Below are positions 1 through 7,334 of a DNA stretch of 64,000 nt, piece after piece (within the stretch, counting starts at the first letter, position 1; each line of letters starts with the position of its first letter). Made by a program: the position numbers and the translations under genes. Source of the stretch: Deltaproteobacteria bacterium HGW-Deltaproteobacteria-13 (GTDB taxonomy: Bacteria; Desulfobacterota; Syntrophia; Syntrophales; Smithellaceae); NCBI GenBank assembly GCA_002840555.1, contig PHBJ01000004.1, positions 62,001-126,000 of the forward strand, given 5' to 3'. The notes under the pieces are model-generated. The model did not search any database. It saw nothing but the letters and a program-made list of their open reading frames with translations, and was not told where the DNA came from.

Positions 1-855
1 GAGTCCCTGAGAACCGCCAGCATCCCTGTTTTTAACGACGTGGAGCAGGCCGTATCGTGCATCGGAGCATTCTATCGATATTACAAATACGCCAATGAAA
101 TATCTTACAAGTTTGATGATTACGAAATAGACACAGGGGCGATCAATAAAATTATAGACGGCGCACTGAAGGATGGGAGAACCTTCCTTCTGGCAAACGA
201 GGGAGCGGCCGTCATGAAGGTTGCAAACATCTCGATGCCGCAAAGCAGAATCGCGCACAACATCAATGAGGCGATAAAGTTTGCCGAAGATATCGGATAC
301 CCGGTCGTCATGAAGGTCGTGTCGAAAGACATTTTGCACAAAAGCGATGCCGGAGGTGTTTTGCTGGACATTGATAACAAAAAGGAAGTTGTCGATGGTT
401 ATGAAGTCATCATGCATAAATGCCGGGAGTATAAACCCAACGCGGTGATTGAGGGGATTGAAATCGCGGAAATGGTCAAGAAGGGTGTTGAACTCATTGT
501 CGGAGCGAGACGAGACCCGTCATTCGGCCCGGTCGTCATGTGCGGACTCGGAGGCATTTACGTGGAAGTGATGAAGGATATATCTTTTAGGGCGATTCCC
601 ATAAACCGCGGCACCGCGCTTTCCATGCTGGAAGAAATCAGATCTTATCCGTTGCTTCTCGGCGCGAGAGGCGAGGAACAGAAAGACATTGAGTCTGTTA
701 TAGACATCATCATCAAGATAAGTTCCATTATTAAGAAATGCGAAAGGATTACCGATATCGAGATAAATCCTGTCGTTGTGTATGATATTAAAAAAGGTCT
801 CAAGGCTGTAGACGCGCGGATTTTGATAAGCAAACCGAAGGAGAATAGACAATGA
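1..855 (+). CDS. Acetate/acyl-CoA ligase (ADP-forming), C-terminal part
   Basis: The 5' end lies outside the window; base 1 is already in frame, so 284 residues are visible. ADP-forming acyl-CoA synthetases make ATP from acyl-CoA, ADP and phosphate. The first visible residues (IPVF then a DVEQAV helix and YRYY) match the end of the alpha-type CoA-binding half. The rest is the beta-type ATP-grasp domain, with VVMKV..KDILHKSD followed by GGV, the GARRDPSFGPVV...GLGG glycine loop and a C-terminal DIEINPV metal-site motif. The stop overlaps the next gene (ATGA), so the two are probably co-translated. Its likely role is substrate-level ATP formation from acetyl-CoA or another acyl-CoA; the substrate cannot be read from sequence. 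Confidence 0.9.
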   Translation, partial: ESLRTASIPVFNDVEQAVSCIGAFYRYYKYANEISYKFDDYEIDTGAINKIIDGALKDGRTFLLANEGAAVMKVANISMPQSRIAHNINEAIKFAEDIGYPVVMKVVSKDILHKSDAGGVLLDIDNKKEVVDGYEVIMHKCREYKPNAVIEGIEIAEMVKKGVELIVGARRDPSFGPVVMCGLGGIYVEVMKDISFRAIPINRGTALSMLEEIRSYPLLLGARGEEQKDIESVIDIIIKISSIIKKCERITDIEINPVVVYDIKKGLKAVDARILISKPKENRQ

Positions 856-1919
856 AAAAAATAGTAATTTCTTCAATCAGAAGCAATGCGGGGAAAACAA
901 GTATCATCGCGGGAATCATTTCTTCGCTGAAAGATAAAAAATTCGCTTACGCCAAGCCGCTGGGCGACAGATTGATCTATCGCCGGAAAAGAAGCTGGGA
1001 TTATGACGCAAGCCTGATGGTCAATCTTTTGGAGCGCGAAGGCGAACTGGAAGGCCACTATGAGAAGATCACGCTCGGCTTTGACCATTCCAAGCTGAGA
1101 TACATGTACGATCAGGAAGGCATCAAGACGGCGCTTTCCGATATCGTAACGCATATCGGGGGCAAAAACGATGTGCTCCTTATTGAAAGCGGGAAAGACT
1201 TTTCGTGCGGAGCGTATCTCAATCTTGATCCGGTATCCATTGCCAAAGATATTGACGGCCAGCTTGTGATTGTCGTGAGCGGCGACAACGATTCCATCAT
1301 TGATGATATAAAATTCATCGAAAAATATATGAAGATCATAGATGCCAATTTCGGCGGTGTCATCATCAACAAGGTCACCGATGTTGAAGCTTTTGAGAAT
1401 TACTTCGCGCCGAGCATCAAGGAGATGGGCATTAAGATCATCGGCATTCTCCCTTATGAGGCGCAATTAACCTACTTTACGCTTGATTTTCTCGCGGATA
1501 AACTCTTCGCCAGAGTGCTTTCCGGCGAAGAACACCTGAAAAAAGTCGTCAAGAACATCATCATCGGGGCGCCGTCTGCCACCTGCCCGGACAATGATCC
1601 GCTTTTTAGCAAGCAGTGCGTAAGCAAGGAAAATCAGTTGATGATAACCGGCGGCGAAAGAAGCGACTTGATCCTTGCCGCTCTGGAACGCGACACCATA
1701 GGCATTATCGTCACGAGTGATATCGTGCCTCATCAAAATATCATTTCCAGAGCGAAAGAGAAAGGCATCCCTATCCTTCTTGTCAACATGGACACGTTCA
1801 TAACCGCTAAGACGATTGACGACATGGAAGCACTGCTCAGGAAAGACGATACGGAGAAAATCCGGCTTTTATCCGAGTTGATTGAAAAACACACCCTCGT
1901 GAAAGACTTTTTGAAATAG
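852..1919 (+). CDS. BioD-like P-loop/DRTGG protein (phosphotransacetylase N-terminal family)
   Basis: This 355-residue protein starts with a P-loop, SIRSNAGKTS near residue 8, in a BioD-like NTPase fold. It continues into a DRTGG-type domain: the GGERSDLILAA stretch near residue 265 and the GIIVTSDIVPHQNI region. This arrangement is the N-terminal regulatory part of long phosphotransacetylases, here free-standing without the catalytic Pta domain. AGGAGA lies before the ATG, and the start overlaps the stop of the acyl-CoA ligase. The context suggests a nucleotide-binding regulator of acetyl-CoA/acetyl-phosphate metabolism. The family assignment is firm; the regulatory role is inference. Confidence 0.85.
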   Translation: MKKIVISSIRSNAGKTSIIAGIISSLKDKKFAYAKPLGDRLIYRRKRSWDYDASLMVNLLEREGELEGHYEKITLGFDHSKLRYMYDQEGIKTALSDIVTHIGGKNDVLLIESGKDFSCGAYLNLDPVSIAKDIDGQLVIVVSGDNDSIIDDIKFIEKYMKIIDANFGGVIINKVTDVEAFENYFAPSIKEMGIKIIGILPYEAQLTYFTLDFLADKLFARVLSGEEHLKKVVKNIIIGAPSATCPDNDPLFSKQCVSKENQLMITGGERSDLILAALERDTIGIIVTSDIVPHQNIISRAKEKGIPILLVNMDTFITAKTIDDMEALLRKDDTEKIRLLSELIEKHTLVKDFLK

Positions 1920-1920
1920 A

Positions 1921-2097
1921 CGGGGCGCGACTGTCATTCCCGCAGGGCCCCCCGGCGCATGCCGGGTGGCAATTTTCTTGTCATTCCCGCGCAGGCGGGA
2001 ATCCAGTCTTATGGTTTCAATCCACGCGGGGCGCACTCTTCACTCTTCACCATTCACTTTCTTTTATTTCAACCCGCGCGCCCATGCGGGGCGCGAG
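1921..2097 (+). repeat. Degenerate type I-C-like CRISPR repeat remnants
   Basis: Three pieces resemble one repeat. GGGGCGCGAC (1922-1931) equals a repeat 3' end. 2014-2036 starts GTTTCAATCCACGC and ends GGGGCGCAC, lacking the middle of the palindrome. 2066-2097 starts ATTTCAACCCGCG and continues GCCCATGCGGGGCGCGA, nearly full length. Known type I-C repeats share the GTTTCAATCCACGC start, a GC-rich stem and a GCGAC end. Spacing is irregular (29 bases between the last two) and there are no cas genes here, so this is debris rather than a working array. A TGTCATTCCCGC 12-mer also occurs twice in this stretch (1932 and 1979). Confidence 0.5.
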
Positions 2098-2139
2098 GGA
2101 CTGGCTTCCCCGCTCAAGCCGGGGAATGGCGATAGTAAA

Positions 2140-2220
2140 ATCCCCCTTTGTGAATTTTCAGCAAAGGGGGATCTAAAGTAGTTTCACCCTCCCTCAATCC
2201 CTCCCCTCAAGGGAGGGAGG
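2140..2220. repeat. Two inverted repeats in the intergenic gap
   Basis: ATCCCCCTTTG (2140-2150) pairs with CAAAGGGGGAT (2162-2172), and CCTCCCT (2188-2194) pairs with AGGGAGG (2214-2220). These are palindromic, dispersed-repeat-like units. No coding potential is apparent between 1920 and 2274. Confidence 0.5.
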
Positions 2221-2274
2221 TTAAGAGATGATGGCCTGTTGAATAAAACTCTCTTCGTTATGGTGTTACTGGTT

Positions 2275-3252
2275 TTATTCTTTAACGGGTTTCCATGTTT
2301 TGTCGGGATTGTATGATTTCATCTTCTGAACCATTTTTGCCGTGTCCGGTCCGAGATTTTTCTCGTAGACCTTTCCCTGCTGATTGACGACAAAGGTCAT
2401 CACGCCCGACTTGTTCCAATTTGAGGGAAACGCGACCAGGGCAAACCCGGCAACCATGTTGCCGTTGATAATGTAATTATAAGCACCGCCGGGTACATTC
2501 TTTCCCTGCCCCGTCAGTATCTTGAAATAATAACCATGAAAAGGCGATGGTTCGGCTTCCTTGAATAAAGCTCTGCTTTTCTTGTAACCCGCATGCCACG
2601 CCTGAGCCACAAGTTCACCCAGGGGGCTCATTTGCTCGCCTTGAGCGGCTCTCCAGAAAAGACCGTTTCTTTTGCCTTTGTCGCTGCGAAGTTTCTGCGC
2701 ATACGCCAATACACCGTCGCCATCCCAGTCTTTAAGCACGTATTCGCGTTGCGCCTTCACGTAGGCGTGACAAACCAGTATGGCGGTAAGTTCATCTTCC
2801 CCGATACGGCGATTCATAATTTCTTCTTTACCCGCCCGGGTATCAAAGAGCCATTGATCATTATATTTTACGATGGGAACGGGAAAAGGCCAGTTCTCAT
2901 TGCCGATGTGCAGGATCACTCTTGAATCATTTTCTTTCACGAGGCTGCTTTTTTCCGCAAGGTTATTGGCAAATTCAACAAATTCGATAGCATCCTGCAC
3001 CTCATCGCCGGAGCGAAGGTCTTTCCCCGATGGGCCGAATATTTGATCGAGCGCAGCCGTGTCCTTTGCCTTGACGGCTTCGTTCAGGGCTTTTACGGCA
3101 TCTTCAGGAGATGAGAATAATTTTTGCGATGACTCCGCCATTGCAGGCCCGCTCCAGGCAAAGACGAATATCGCTATGATAAAAAGCGCAGGGATAAAAA
3201 CCATCCCACGCCATGAACGAAATACGGACTTTTGCTGAATTGTCTTCATCAT
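2275..3252 (-). CDS. DUF2950 family secreted protein
   Basis: The protein has a basic start, one hydrophobic segment and an AMA-ES signal-peptidase-type site near residue 40. DUF2950 traits follow: an early FSSPEDAVKALNEAVKAKD helix, NENWPFPVPIVKYNDQWLFDT in the middle, and a late GGAYNYIINGNMVAGFALVAFP block. The start is placed at the second of two in-frame ATG groups because AAGGAAGG sits just before it; an upstream ATG at 3276 is possible. The next gene upstream on the same strand is DUF3300, a known partner of DUF2950, so the two probably act together in the envelope. Function is unknown. A GAATAAAAC/GTTTTATTC hairpin overlaps the stop and may end transcription. Confidence 0.85.
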   Translation of the reverse strand: MMKTIQQKSVFRSWRGMVFIPALFIIAIFVFAWSGPAMAESSQKLFSSPEDAVKALNEAVKAKDTAALDQIFGPSGKDLRSGDEVQDAIEFVEFANNLAEKSSLVKENDSRVILHIGNENWPFPVPIVKYNDQWLFDTRAGKEEIMNRRIGEDELTAILVCHAYVKAQREYVLKDWDGDGVLAYAQKLRSDKGKRNGLFWRAAQGEQMSPLGELVAQAWHAGYKKSRALFKEAEPSPFHGYYFKILTGQGKNVPGGAYNYIINGNMVAGFALVAFPSNWNKSGVMTFVVNQQGKVYEKNLGPDTAKMVQKMKSYNPDKTWKPVKE

Positions 3253-3310
3253 ATTTTCCTTCCTTTCATTACTCATTTATTCCGTGTTTTTAGAAAATAT
3301 ACTGTCTGCG

Positions 3311-4795
3311 CTACCGGCGCCATTTACCTTTATTGTCGTCCTTTCCGGCAGGAGCATTGCCCCTATCGCCGTCCTTATTCGCAGGAGCGCCGCCTCTGGG
3401 TTCATTATTCCTCACGTCCTTTCTTTCAGGGACACTGATCTTTGCCGCGGGAACATCGGCAGAACGCACCCTCTCACTGCTTTGGCGGCTGGCCTGACCG
3501 CGGAGGCTCTGGCCTCTGGCCTCACTTGCTCCTCTGTAACCGCCAAAGGTAACCGATGGTGTTTTGGGAGGCTGGGCGACTTCGGGAACAGGACGGGTCT
3601 GAGACGTTCCCCTGCTGACATCTGAAGCCGGCCGTTCCGTTCGTTGAAAAATACCTTTATCTCCTCCGGGGCGGACACGCGTGGTTTCCTTACCGACAAC
3701 GGGAGCCGGTTGTTGCGGCCGTTGATTAATTTCGATGGTTCGCGGAGCAGGACGTTGGCCGGCATCCGGAACAGTTATTGACGGTTGCTTTTTAATATCC
3801 CGGGGAGGTGCCGCCGGCTTTGAAAAAACGCCGTCACGGGTTTCTTTGCCGCGATCGCCGAAAGGACGCTTATCTTCCGCGGGACCGAATACCTTTGGCA
3901 AAGGTTTGGAAGGCATTCCCTTTGTGGTCCTTCCCCTGATTTCGGACATGCGTGAATTCATTCCGGAGCCGGGACGAATGCCGGGACGCGCTGTTCTGTA
4001 GCTTTCAGGACTGCCATGTGACGCATCATGTCTCCAGTTTTTATTGATAAAAGGCCTGCTTTTTTGAACATACACATTATTCACGTGAACATAAGGCCTG
4101 GCGTGATCGACCCAGCCGGGACGCTTCCAGCCATGATAAATAACATGATGCTGACCCCAATCGAAATCCATGGTCAGCCAGCCCCCGATCATCAAACCGA
4201 CGCTGAACGTAATGAAAGGCTCGCTGCCGGCATAATATCTTTCGTAATAGACAACTGAAGGATCATAAGATGGAACATAAATATACTGTGGCTGGGCCGG
4301 AACGATCTCAATGTAATTTCCGACAATAATGATAGTCTGTCTGTTATTGCTTTCCAGATTGCCGGCATCTCTTGCCTGCCATCGGAGCCTTTGGATTGAG
4401 CTTGTTACATCTTCCGGCTGACTAAGAAAAGCATCTCCCAGATCGGCAGTCCAATCCCCGTATTCCGCCATCATTTTCAAAACATCCGGATAATGGGCAA
4501 CGGCTTTGACGGATTCGTCCCAATTTTGCCAGTCAATTTCTGAAACCGAACCGCCGTAATTCAGCCAATCATAAGCATCGGCAATTTCCTCCGTATACGT
4601 GGAAGCAGGCAGCATCTGGGCCAGGAGCGGGTCGGGATAGAGAGCGATGGGCGCCAGTAAATCATCAAGCTCCTGTTCAGTAAATAATGGCTGGGAGGAT
4701 GGGTACATCTCCTCCGCCCGGGCCTTGGTTGATACAAGAGCCAAAAGGCAAACAACAAAAATAAGCAGACAACATTTTATGCTGTTCTTATTCAT
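3311..4795 (-). CDS. DUF3300 family secreted protein
   Basis: A 494-residue exported protein with a cleavable signal (hydrophobic core at residues 8-24, then KARAEE). The N-terminal half is DUF3300: LDDLLAPIALYPDPLLAQMLPASTYTEEI near residue 44 and IVPAQPQYIYVPSYDPSVVYY near residue 165. The C-terminal 250 residues are low-complexity, rich in Arg, Pro, Gly and Ser, and probably disordered. GGAGT precedes the ATG. It lies directly upstream of the DUF2950 gene with a 58-base gap, consistent with an operon. Function is unknown; an envelope location is well supported. Confidence 0.85.
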   Translation of the reverse strand: MNKNSIKCCLLIFVVCLLALVSTKARAEEMYPSSQPLFTEQELDDLLAPIALYPDPLLAQMLPASTYTEEIADAYDWLNYGGSVSEIDWQNWDESVKAVAHYPDVLKMMAEYGDWTADLGDAFLSQPEDVTSSIQRLRWQARDAGNLESNNRQTIIIVGNYIEIVPAQPQYIYVPSYDPSVVYYERYYAGSEPFITFSVGLMIGGWLTMDFDWGQHHVIYHGWKRPGWVDHARPYVHVNNVYVQKSRPFINKNWRHDASHGSPESYRTARPGIRPGSGMNSRMSEIRGRTTKGMPSKPLPKVFGPAEDKRPFGDRGKETRDGVFSKPAAPPRDIKKQPSITVPDAGQRPAPRTIEINQRPQQPAPVVGKETTRVRPGGDKGIFQRTERPASDVSRGTSQTRPVPEVAQPPKTPSVTFGGYRGASEARGQSLRGQASRQSSERVRSADVPAAKISVPERKDVRNNEPRGGAPANKDGDRGNAPAGKDDNKGKWRR

Positions 4796-5006
4796 AAGCT
4801 AACTCCTTCCTCTTTTTGTCCGTAGATTTCAAGTATATACCGGTTACTCTTACAAACAACATGCTAAATTATAGAATATCGGGAAACAATGTCAATCAGT
4901 ATTATTAAGAGGCGAAAACAGAAAAATAACATTTCACAACAATATTATTGAATATTTCCGTTTTGGCGTATTGCTCTATGGCTATTCATCCGCTGATAAA
5001 TATATA

Positions 5007-5033
5007 TTGACAATAGAACGATCGTTCTATATC
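5007..5033 (+). promoter_or_regulatory. Promoter with LexA-like palindrome upstream of broken dinB
   Basis: TTGACA (5007-5012) is followed by the perfect palindrome ATAGAACGATCGTTCTAT (5013-5030), whose core GAAC-N4-GTTC is the LexA box form known in Gram-positive bacteria. A TATATC or TATCTT -10 lies at its right edge, so a bound repressor would cover the promoter. The downstream gene is a Y-family polymerase, a classic SOS target. A TetR-type operator is the alternative. The rest of the 311-base gap (4796-5106) is AT-rich with no visible gene. Confidence 0.6.
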
Positions 5034-5106
5034 TTCTTTTTGAAAAGCTGATGTATTTTTGTATTTCCTGATGATCAAAATTAACAAGCTCTAAAGAAGT
5101 TTCTTT

Positions 5107-5355
5107 ATGACCGAACAATTATTCAGCCTCCGTTCCTGGCCGCGGGCGATTACCCATATCGACGGCGACGCGTTTTTCACTTCCTGTGAAGAAGCCATTC
5201 ACCCGGAGTTGAAAGGCAAAGCGCTCATTACCGGCGGAGAACGCGGCATTGTCGCCTGCGCCAGTTATCCGGCCAAGGAACTGGGCATCAAGCGCGGCGT
5301 CTCTTTGCAGGAGGCTCGAAAAATTTTCCCCGGATTGATTAATAAAACTAACTAA
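5107..5355 (+). pseudogene. Y-family DNA polymerase (DinB-like), 5' fragment
   Basis: Codes for the first ~79 residues of a Y-family translesion polymerase. HIDGDAFFTSCE holds the metal-binding Asp of the palm, followed by GERGIVACASYPAKELGIKRGVSLQEARKIFPGL. The frame then runs into foreign sequence and stops at 5355, so the rest of the palm, thumb and little finger are missing. The matching 3' end of such a gene lies at 6592-6753 on the same strand. The intervening AT-rich segment carries a toxin-antitoxin pair on the other strand, so the polymerase was broken by replacement of its middle ~270 codons. Confidence 0.8.
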
Positions 5356-5903
5356 CAATTAGCAAAGCAATCTTCGTTAAATAAAGGTGTTCCAGAAGGT
5401 TTAATCCATTCAGATACACTAATATCAATTTGGTCGTCTGTTTTTCTCTGTTTGGCTTTTTTATCAAGCAACATGTGTTTTAGAAATCTAATTCCCTCAT
5501 GTACTACTTTCCCCGTTTTGTAATCAGCGTTTAAGATAAATATCAATCTTAAATGCTTATCACAACCAGAAGATATTAAATCTTTGGAGTTTTCCCATTT
5601 AGAATATTCTTGTGGAGTTACTGACAGAAGTTCTGCCATTTCTTTACTTTTTAACCCAAGCTCTTTTCTTATATATATAATCTCTTGTGCAGATAAATAA
5701 CCTTTACTACATATAATTGATTTTCCAATAAGAAGATGCAGTTCTTCAATGTTTGGTATTTCTGGTGCTTCTTCTCCGCACTTACAGCACTTATACTGAA
5801 TTATTCCATGCAAATATACATTATTTAGGCCACTCTCCTTATATTGATATGGTTTGTCTTTTATGGCTTCTAAATCTCCTCCGCAAACCCAGCATTTATT
5901 CAT
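5352..5903 (-). CDS. MqsA-like antitoxin (zinc finger + HTH)
   Basis: A 183-residue protein. The N-terminus has two Cys pairs, CWVCGG near residue 4 and CCKCGEEAPEIP near residue 39, a YgiT/MqsA-type zinc finger. An XRE-type helix-turn-helix follows near residues 75-105 (YLSAQEIIYIRKELGLKSKEMAELL then VTPQEYSKWE). The C-terminal ~70 residues are unassigned. It overlaps the upstream small gene by four bases (ATGA), giving toxin-then-antitoxin order as in mqsRA. The antitoxin likely represses its own operon through the palindromes at 6235-6310. It is strongly AT-rich against its surroundings, which suggests acquisition. Residues CDKHLRL mark the start of the unassigned region. Confidence 0.75.
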   Translation of the reverse strand: MNKCWVCGGDLEAIKDKPYQYKESGLNNVYLHGIIQYKCCKCGEEAPEIPNIEELHLLIGKSIICSKGYLSAQEIIYIRKELGLKSKEMAELLSVTPQEYSKWENSKDLISSGCDKHLRLIFILNADYKTGKVVHEGIRFLKHMLLDKKAKQRKTDDQIDISVSEWIKPSGTPLFNEDCFANC

Positions 5904-6196
5904 TTTACTCCCCCTTTAACTGTGATGATAACCATCTTTCTCGAGCTGATATTTAATTCGATCACTACTCCTCCGGGATGTCCCTCTAAATCATTTCCCA
6001 TAAAAGTATAACATCTATGATCGTCATTTAATTCTTTTTTTGTGATCTTCCCATTCTTTAAGATATTTTTAACGTCTGCCATAGAATAACTACGACTCGA
6101 CATTTGACTTCTTGCATGTTTAGATGGAATCACATATCCGTATTCCAACGTTTCTTTAATAATATCAATTATATCTTTGTCAGAAAGATCATCCAT
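5900..6196 (-). CDS. Putative toxin, DUF4258/MqsR-like small protein
   Basis: A 98-residue protein with a SKHARSQMSSR motif near residue 24 (the H-A-x-x-x-M-x-x-R pattern of DUF4258), then NDDHRCYTFMG, GGVVIELN and a final strand MVIITVKG. DUF4258 proteins share the small RelE/MqsR-type fold common to mRNA interferases. It is first in a two-gene operon with a zinc-finger/HTH protein, overlapping by ATGA, which is the usual toxin-antitoxin layout. Ribonuclease activity is inference from fold and context. The pair sits inside a broken dinB-like gene. Confidence 0.65.
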   Translation of the reverse strand: MDDLSDKDIIDIIKETLEYGYVIPSKHARSQMSSRSYSMADVKNILKNGKITKKELNDDHRCYTFMGNDLEGHPGGVVIELNISSRKMVIITVKGGVK

Positions 6197-6234
6197 TAAT
6201 GATTTTCTAGCATACTAGTTCTAGGATTTCAAGC

Positions 6235-6310
6235 AAATAGTTAATTTATAATTAACTATTTATCTAATTTAGATATATCAGACAAACATATATTAATCTA
6301 TGATTAATAT
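6235..6310 (-). promoter_or_regulatory. Two palindromic operators upstream of the toxin-antitoxin operon
   Basis: AAATAGTTAAT (6235-6245) and ATTAACTATTT (6251-6261) form a perfect 11-base inverted repeat. ATATTAATC (6290-6298) and GATTAATAT (6302-6310) form a second. Both lie 38-114 bases upstream of the toxin start, where an HTH antitoxin would bind for autoregulation. The role is inferred from position and symmetry. Confidence 0.5.
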
Positions 6311-6370
6311 AGTGAGTAGTTAGAGGAATGGAATAGCAAGCGAAAAATATTTTTGTCCTAGTAAAAAGTT

Positions 6371-6505
6371 ATCCCTCTCAATTGATAATATCAATGAAGA
6401 GGGATAAACAAGTCACTTAGGGTATTATTCCCCAGAAAGGTCAAGTTTTGACTTTTTGTCTGATTAATTTCAGCCAGTGGGACCAAGTCAATAATTGACT
6501 TGGTC
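6371..6505. repeat. Two hairpin-forming inverted repeats at the island edge
   Basis: 6371-6405 is palindromic: ATCCCTCT pairs with AGAGGGAT, with inner arms ATTGATA and TATCAAT. 6481-6505 has GACCAAGTCAA and TTGACTTGGTC around a 3-base loop. Neither is followed by a clear T-run. They lie between the toxin-antitoxin operators and the point where dinB homology resumes, and may be remnants of the mobile unit that carried the island. No gene is visible from 6197 to 6591. Confidence 0.45.
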
Positions 6506-6591
6506 AGTAAGATCGCACTATTGAATAACTATGTTCAATTTCTGAACATAGGGGAAATTAGACCGCCCTTATTCAAACTGACCCACTACCA

Positions 6592-6753
6592 AAATTCGGG
6601 AAGCACACCCTGCATCTGGGCAGCTCTCACCTTATCGAAGAATTGGGCAAAGGCCGCCGCGGCAAGCCTACCACCCGCGAACAAACACAATTAAAAGGTG
6701 AAACACGCCGCCGCCATTTGGGACTGCCGCTGATTCATGTCAAAACCAAATAA
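6592..6753 (+). pseudogene. Y-family DNA polymerase (DinB-like), 3' fragment
   Basis: The frame ending at TAA 6751-6753 reads KFGKHTLHLGSSHLIEEL, then GKGRRGKPTTREQTQLK, and ends in GLPLIHVKTK. This is the style of the extreme C-terminus of DinB-like polymerases, downstream of the little finger. It has no start codon or ribosome site of its own. It is in the same orientation as the N-terminal fragment at 5107 and separated from it by the toxin-antitoxin island. Identification rests on local motif similarity and on the N-terminal partner. Confidence 0.6.
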
Positions 6754-6787
6754 CAGAATCGAGTTTCATAAAGAATGAACAATCTCT

Positions 6788-7225
6788 CTATTTTAATTTT
6801 GCGGACACTACCTTATTTAAAGCAGCCTGAGCTTTGATGAGTTTTTTATACTTCGTCCGGATCTTATCAAGATTTTTCGACACAACAGCCTGGAACAAGT
6901 CTCCCTCTACCTCGGCAACATCCAACCGCTGGTAATAATCCAGGGTTTCTTTCATATGCACCAGAACGATCATGCCCGTGAGGATGGGATGGTTATTCGT
7001 CACATTCGCGTCATCGAACATTGTCCCGTGCTCCAGTTCCACTTCCAGCCCCATGCGAAAGTCTTCGGGGGCAATGGGCATTTTTTTAACATTCACAACC
7101 TTCAGGATAATCCCGGCTTCTTTTGCCGTTACATTAGGCTTTTTAATTTTCGTCCAATCTCTTATGCCTAATTCCCTGCAAACCCTCTTCACTTCACTAA
7201 CCGTTACATACTGCGGAATCTTCAT
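6788..7225 (-). CDS. DUF5661-like protein
   Basis: A 145-residue soluble protein. The central part, LEVELEHG then NVTNNHPILTGMIVLVHMKE followed by DYYQRLDVAE, is the conserved core of DUF5661-type proteins (an acidic Glu-His motif, then TG-x-I and H, then DYY-x-RL). It has no signal or membrane segment. Function is unknown. It is a single gene with a strong hairpin (7263-7313) just upstream. Confidence 0.6.
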   Translation of the reverse strand: MKIPQYVTVSEVKRVCRELGIRDWTKIKKPNVTAKEAGIILKVVNVKKMPIAPEDFRMGLEVELEHGTMFDDANVTNNHPILTGMIVLVHMKETLDYYQRLDVAEVEGDLFQAVVSKNLDKIRTKYKKLIKAQAALNKVVSAKLK

Positions 7226-7262
7226 TAAAATATCTCCCTAACCCTCTGCAACGAGTTAATAT

Positions 7263-7313
7263 AACAAGATACTTCTTTGAGCTTGCTTGGAGTACAAAAA
7301 GAAGTATCTTGTT
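7263..7313. repeat. Strong inverted repeat between SDR and DUF5661 genes
   Basis: AACAAGATACTTCTTT (7263-7278) pairs perfectly with AAAGAAGTATCTTGTT (7298-7313) around a 19-base loop. An A-run follows on the plus strand, so the T-run is on the wrong side to terminate the minus-strand SDR gene. It may be a structured leader for the downstream DUF5661 gene or a small repeat element. Confidence 0.45.
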
Positions 7314-7334
7314 TGTTATAAAAAAAATTATTGT

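Noticed and set aside
1966..2181. 71-residue open frame across the CRISPR-like repeats
   Set aside because: It is built from repeat sequence (SFPRRRES, NPRAHAG), has no ribosome site and looks like chance translation of palindromic repeats.
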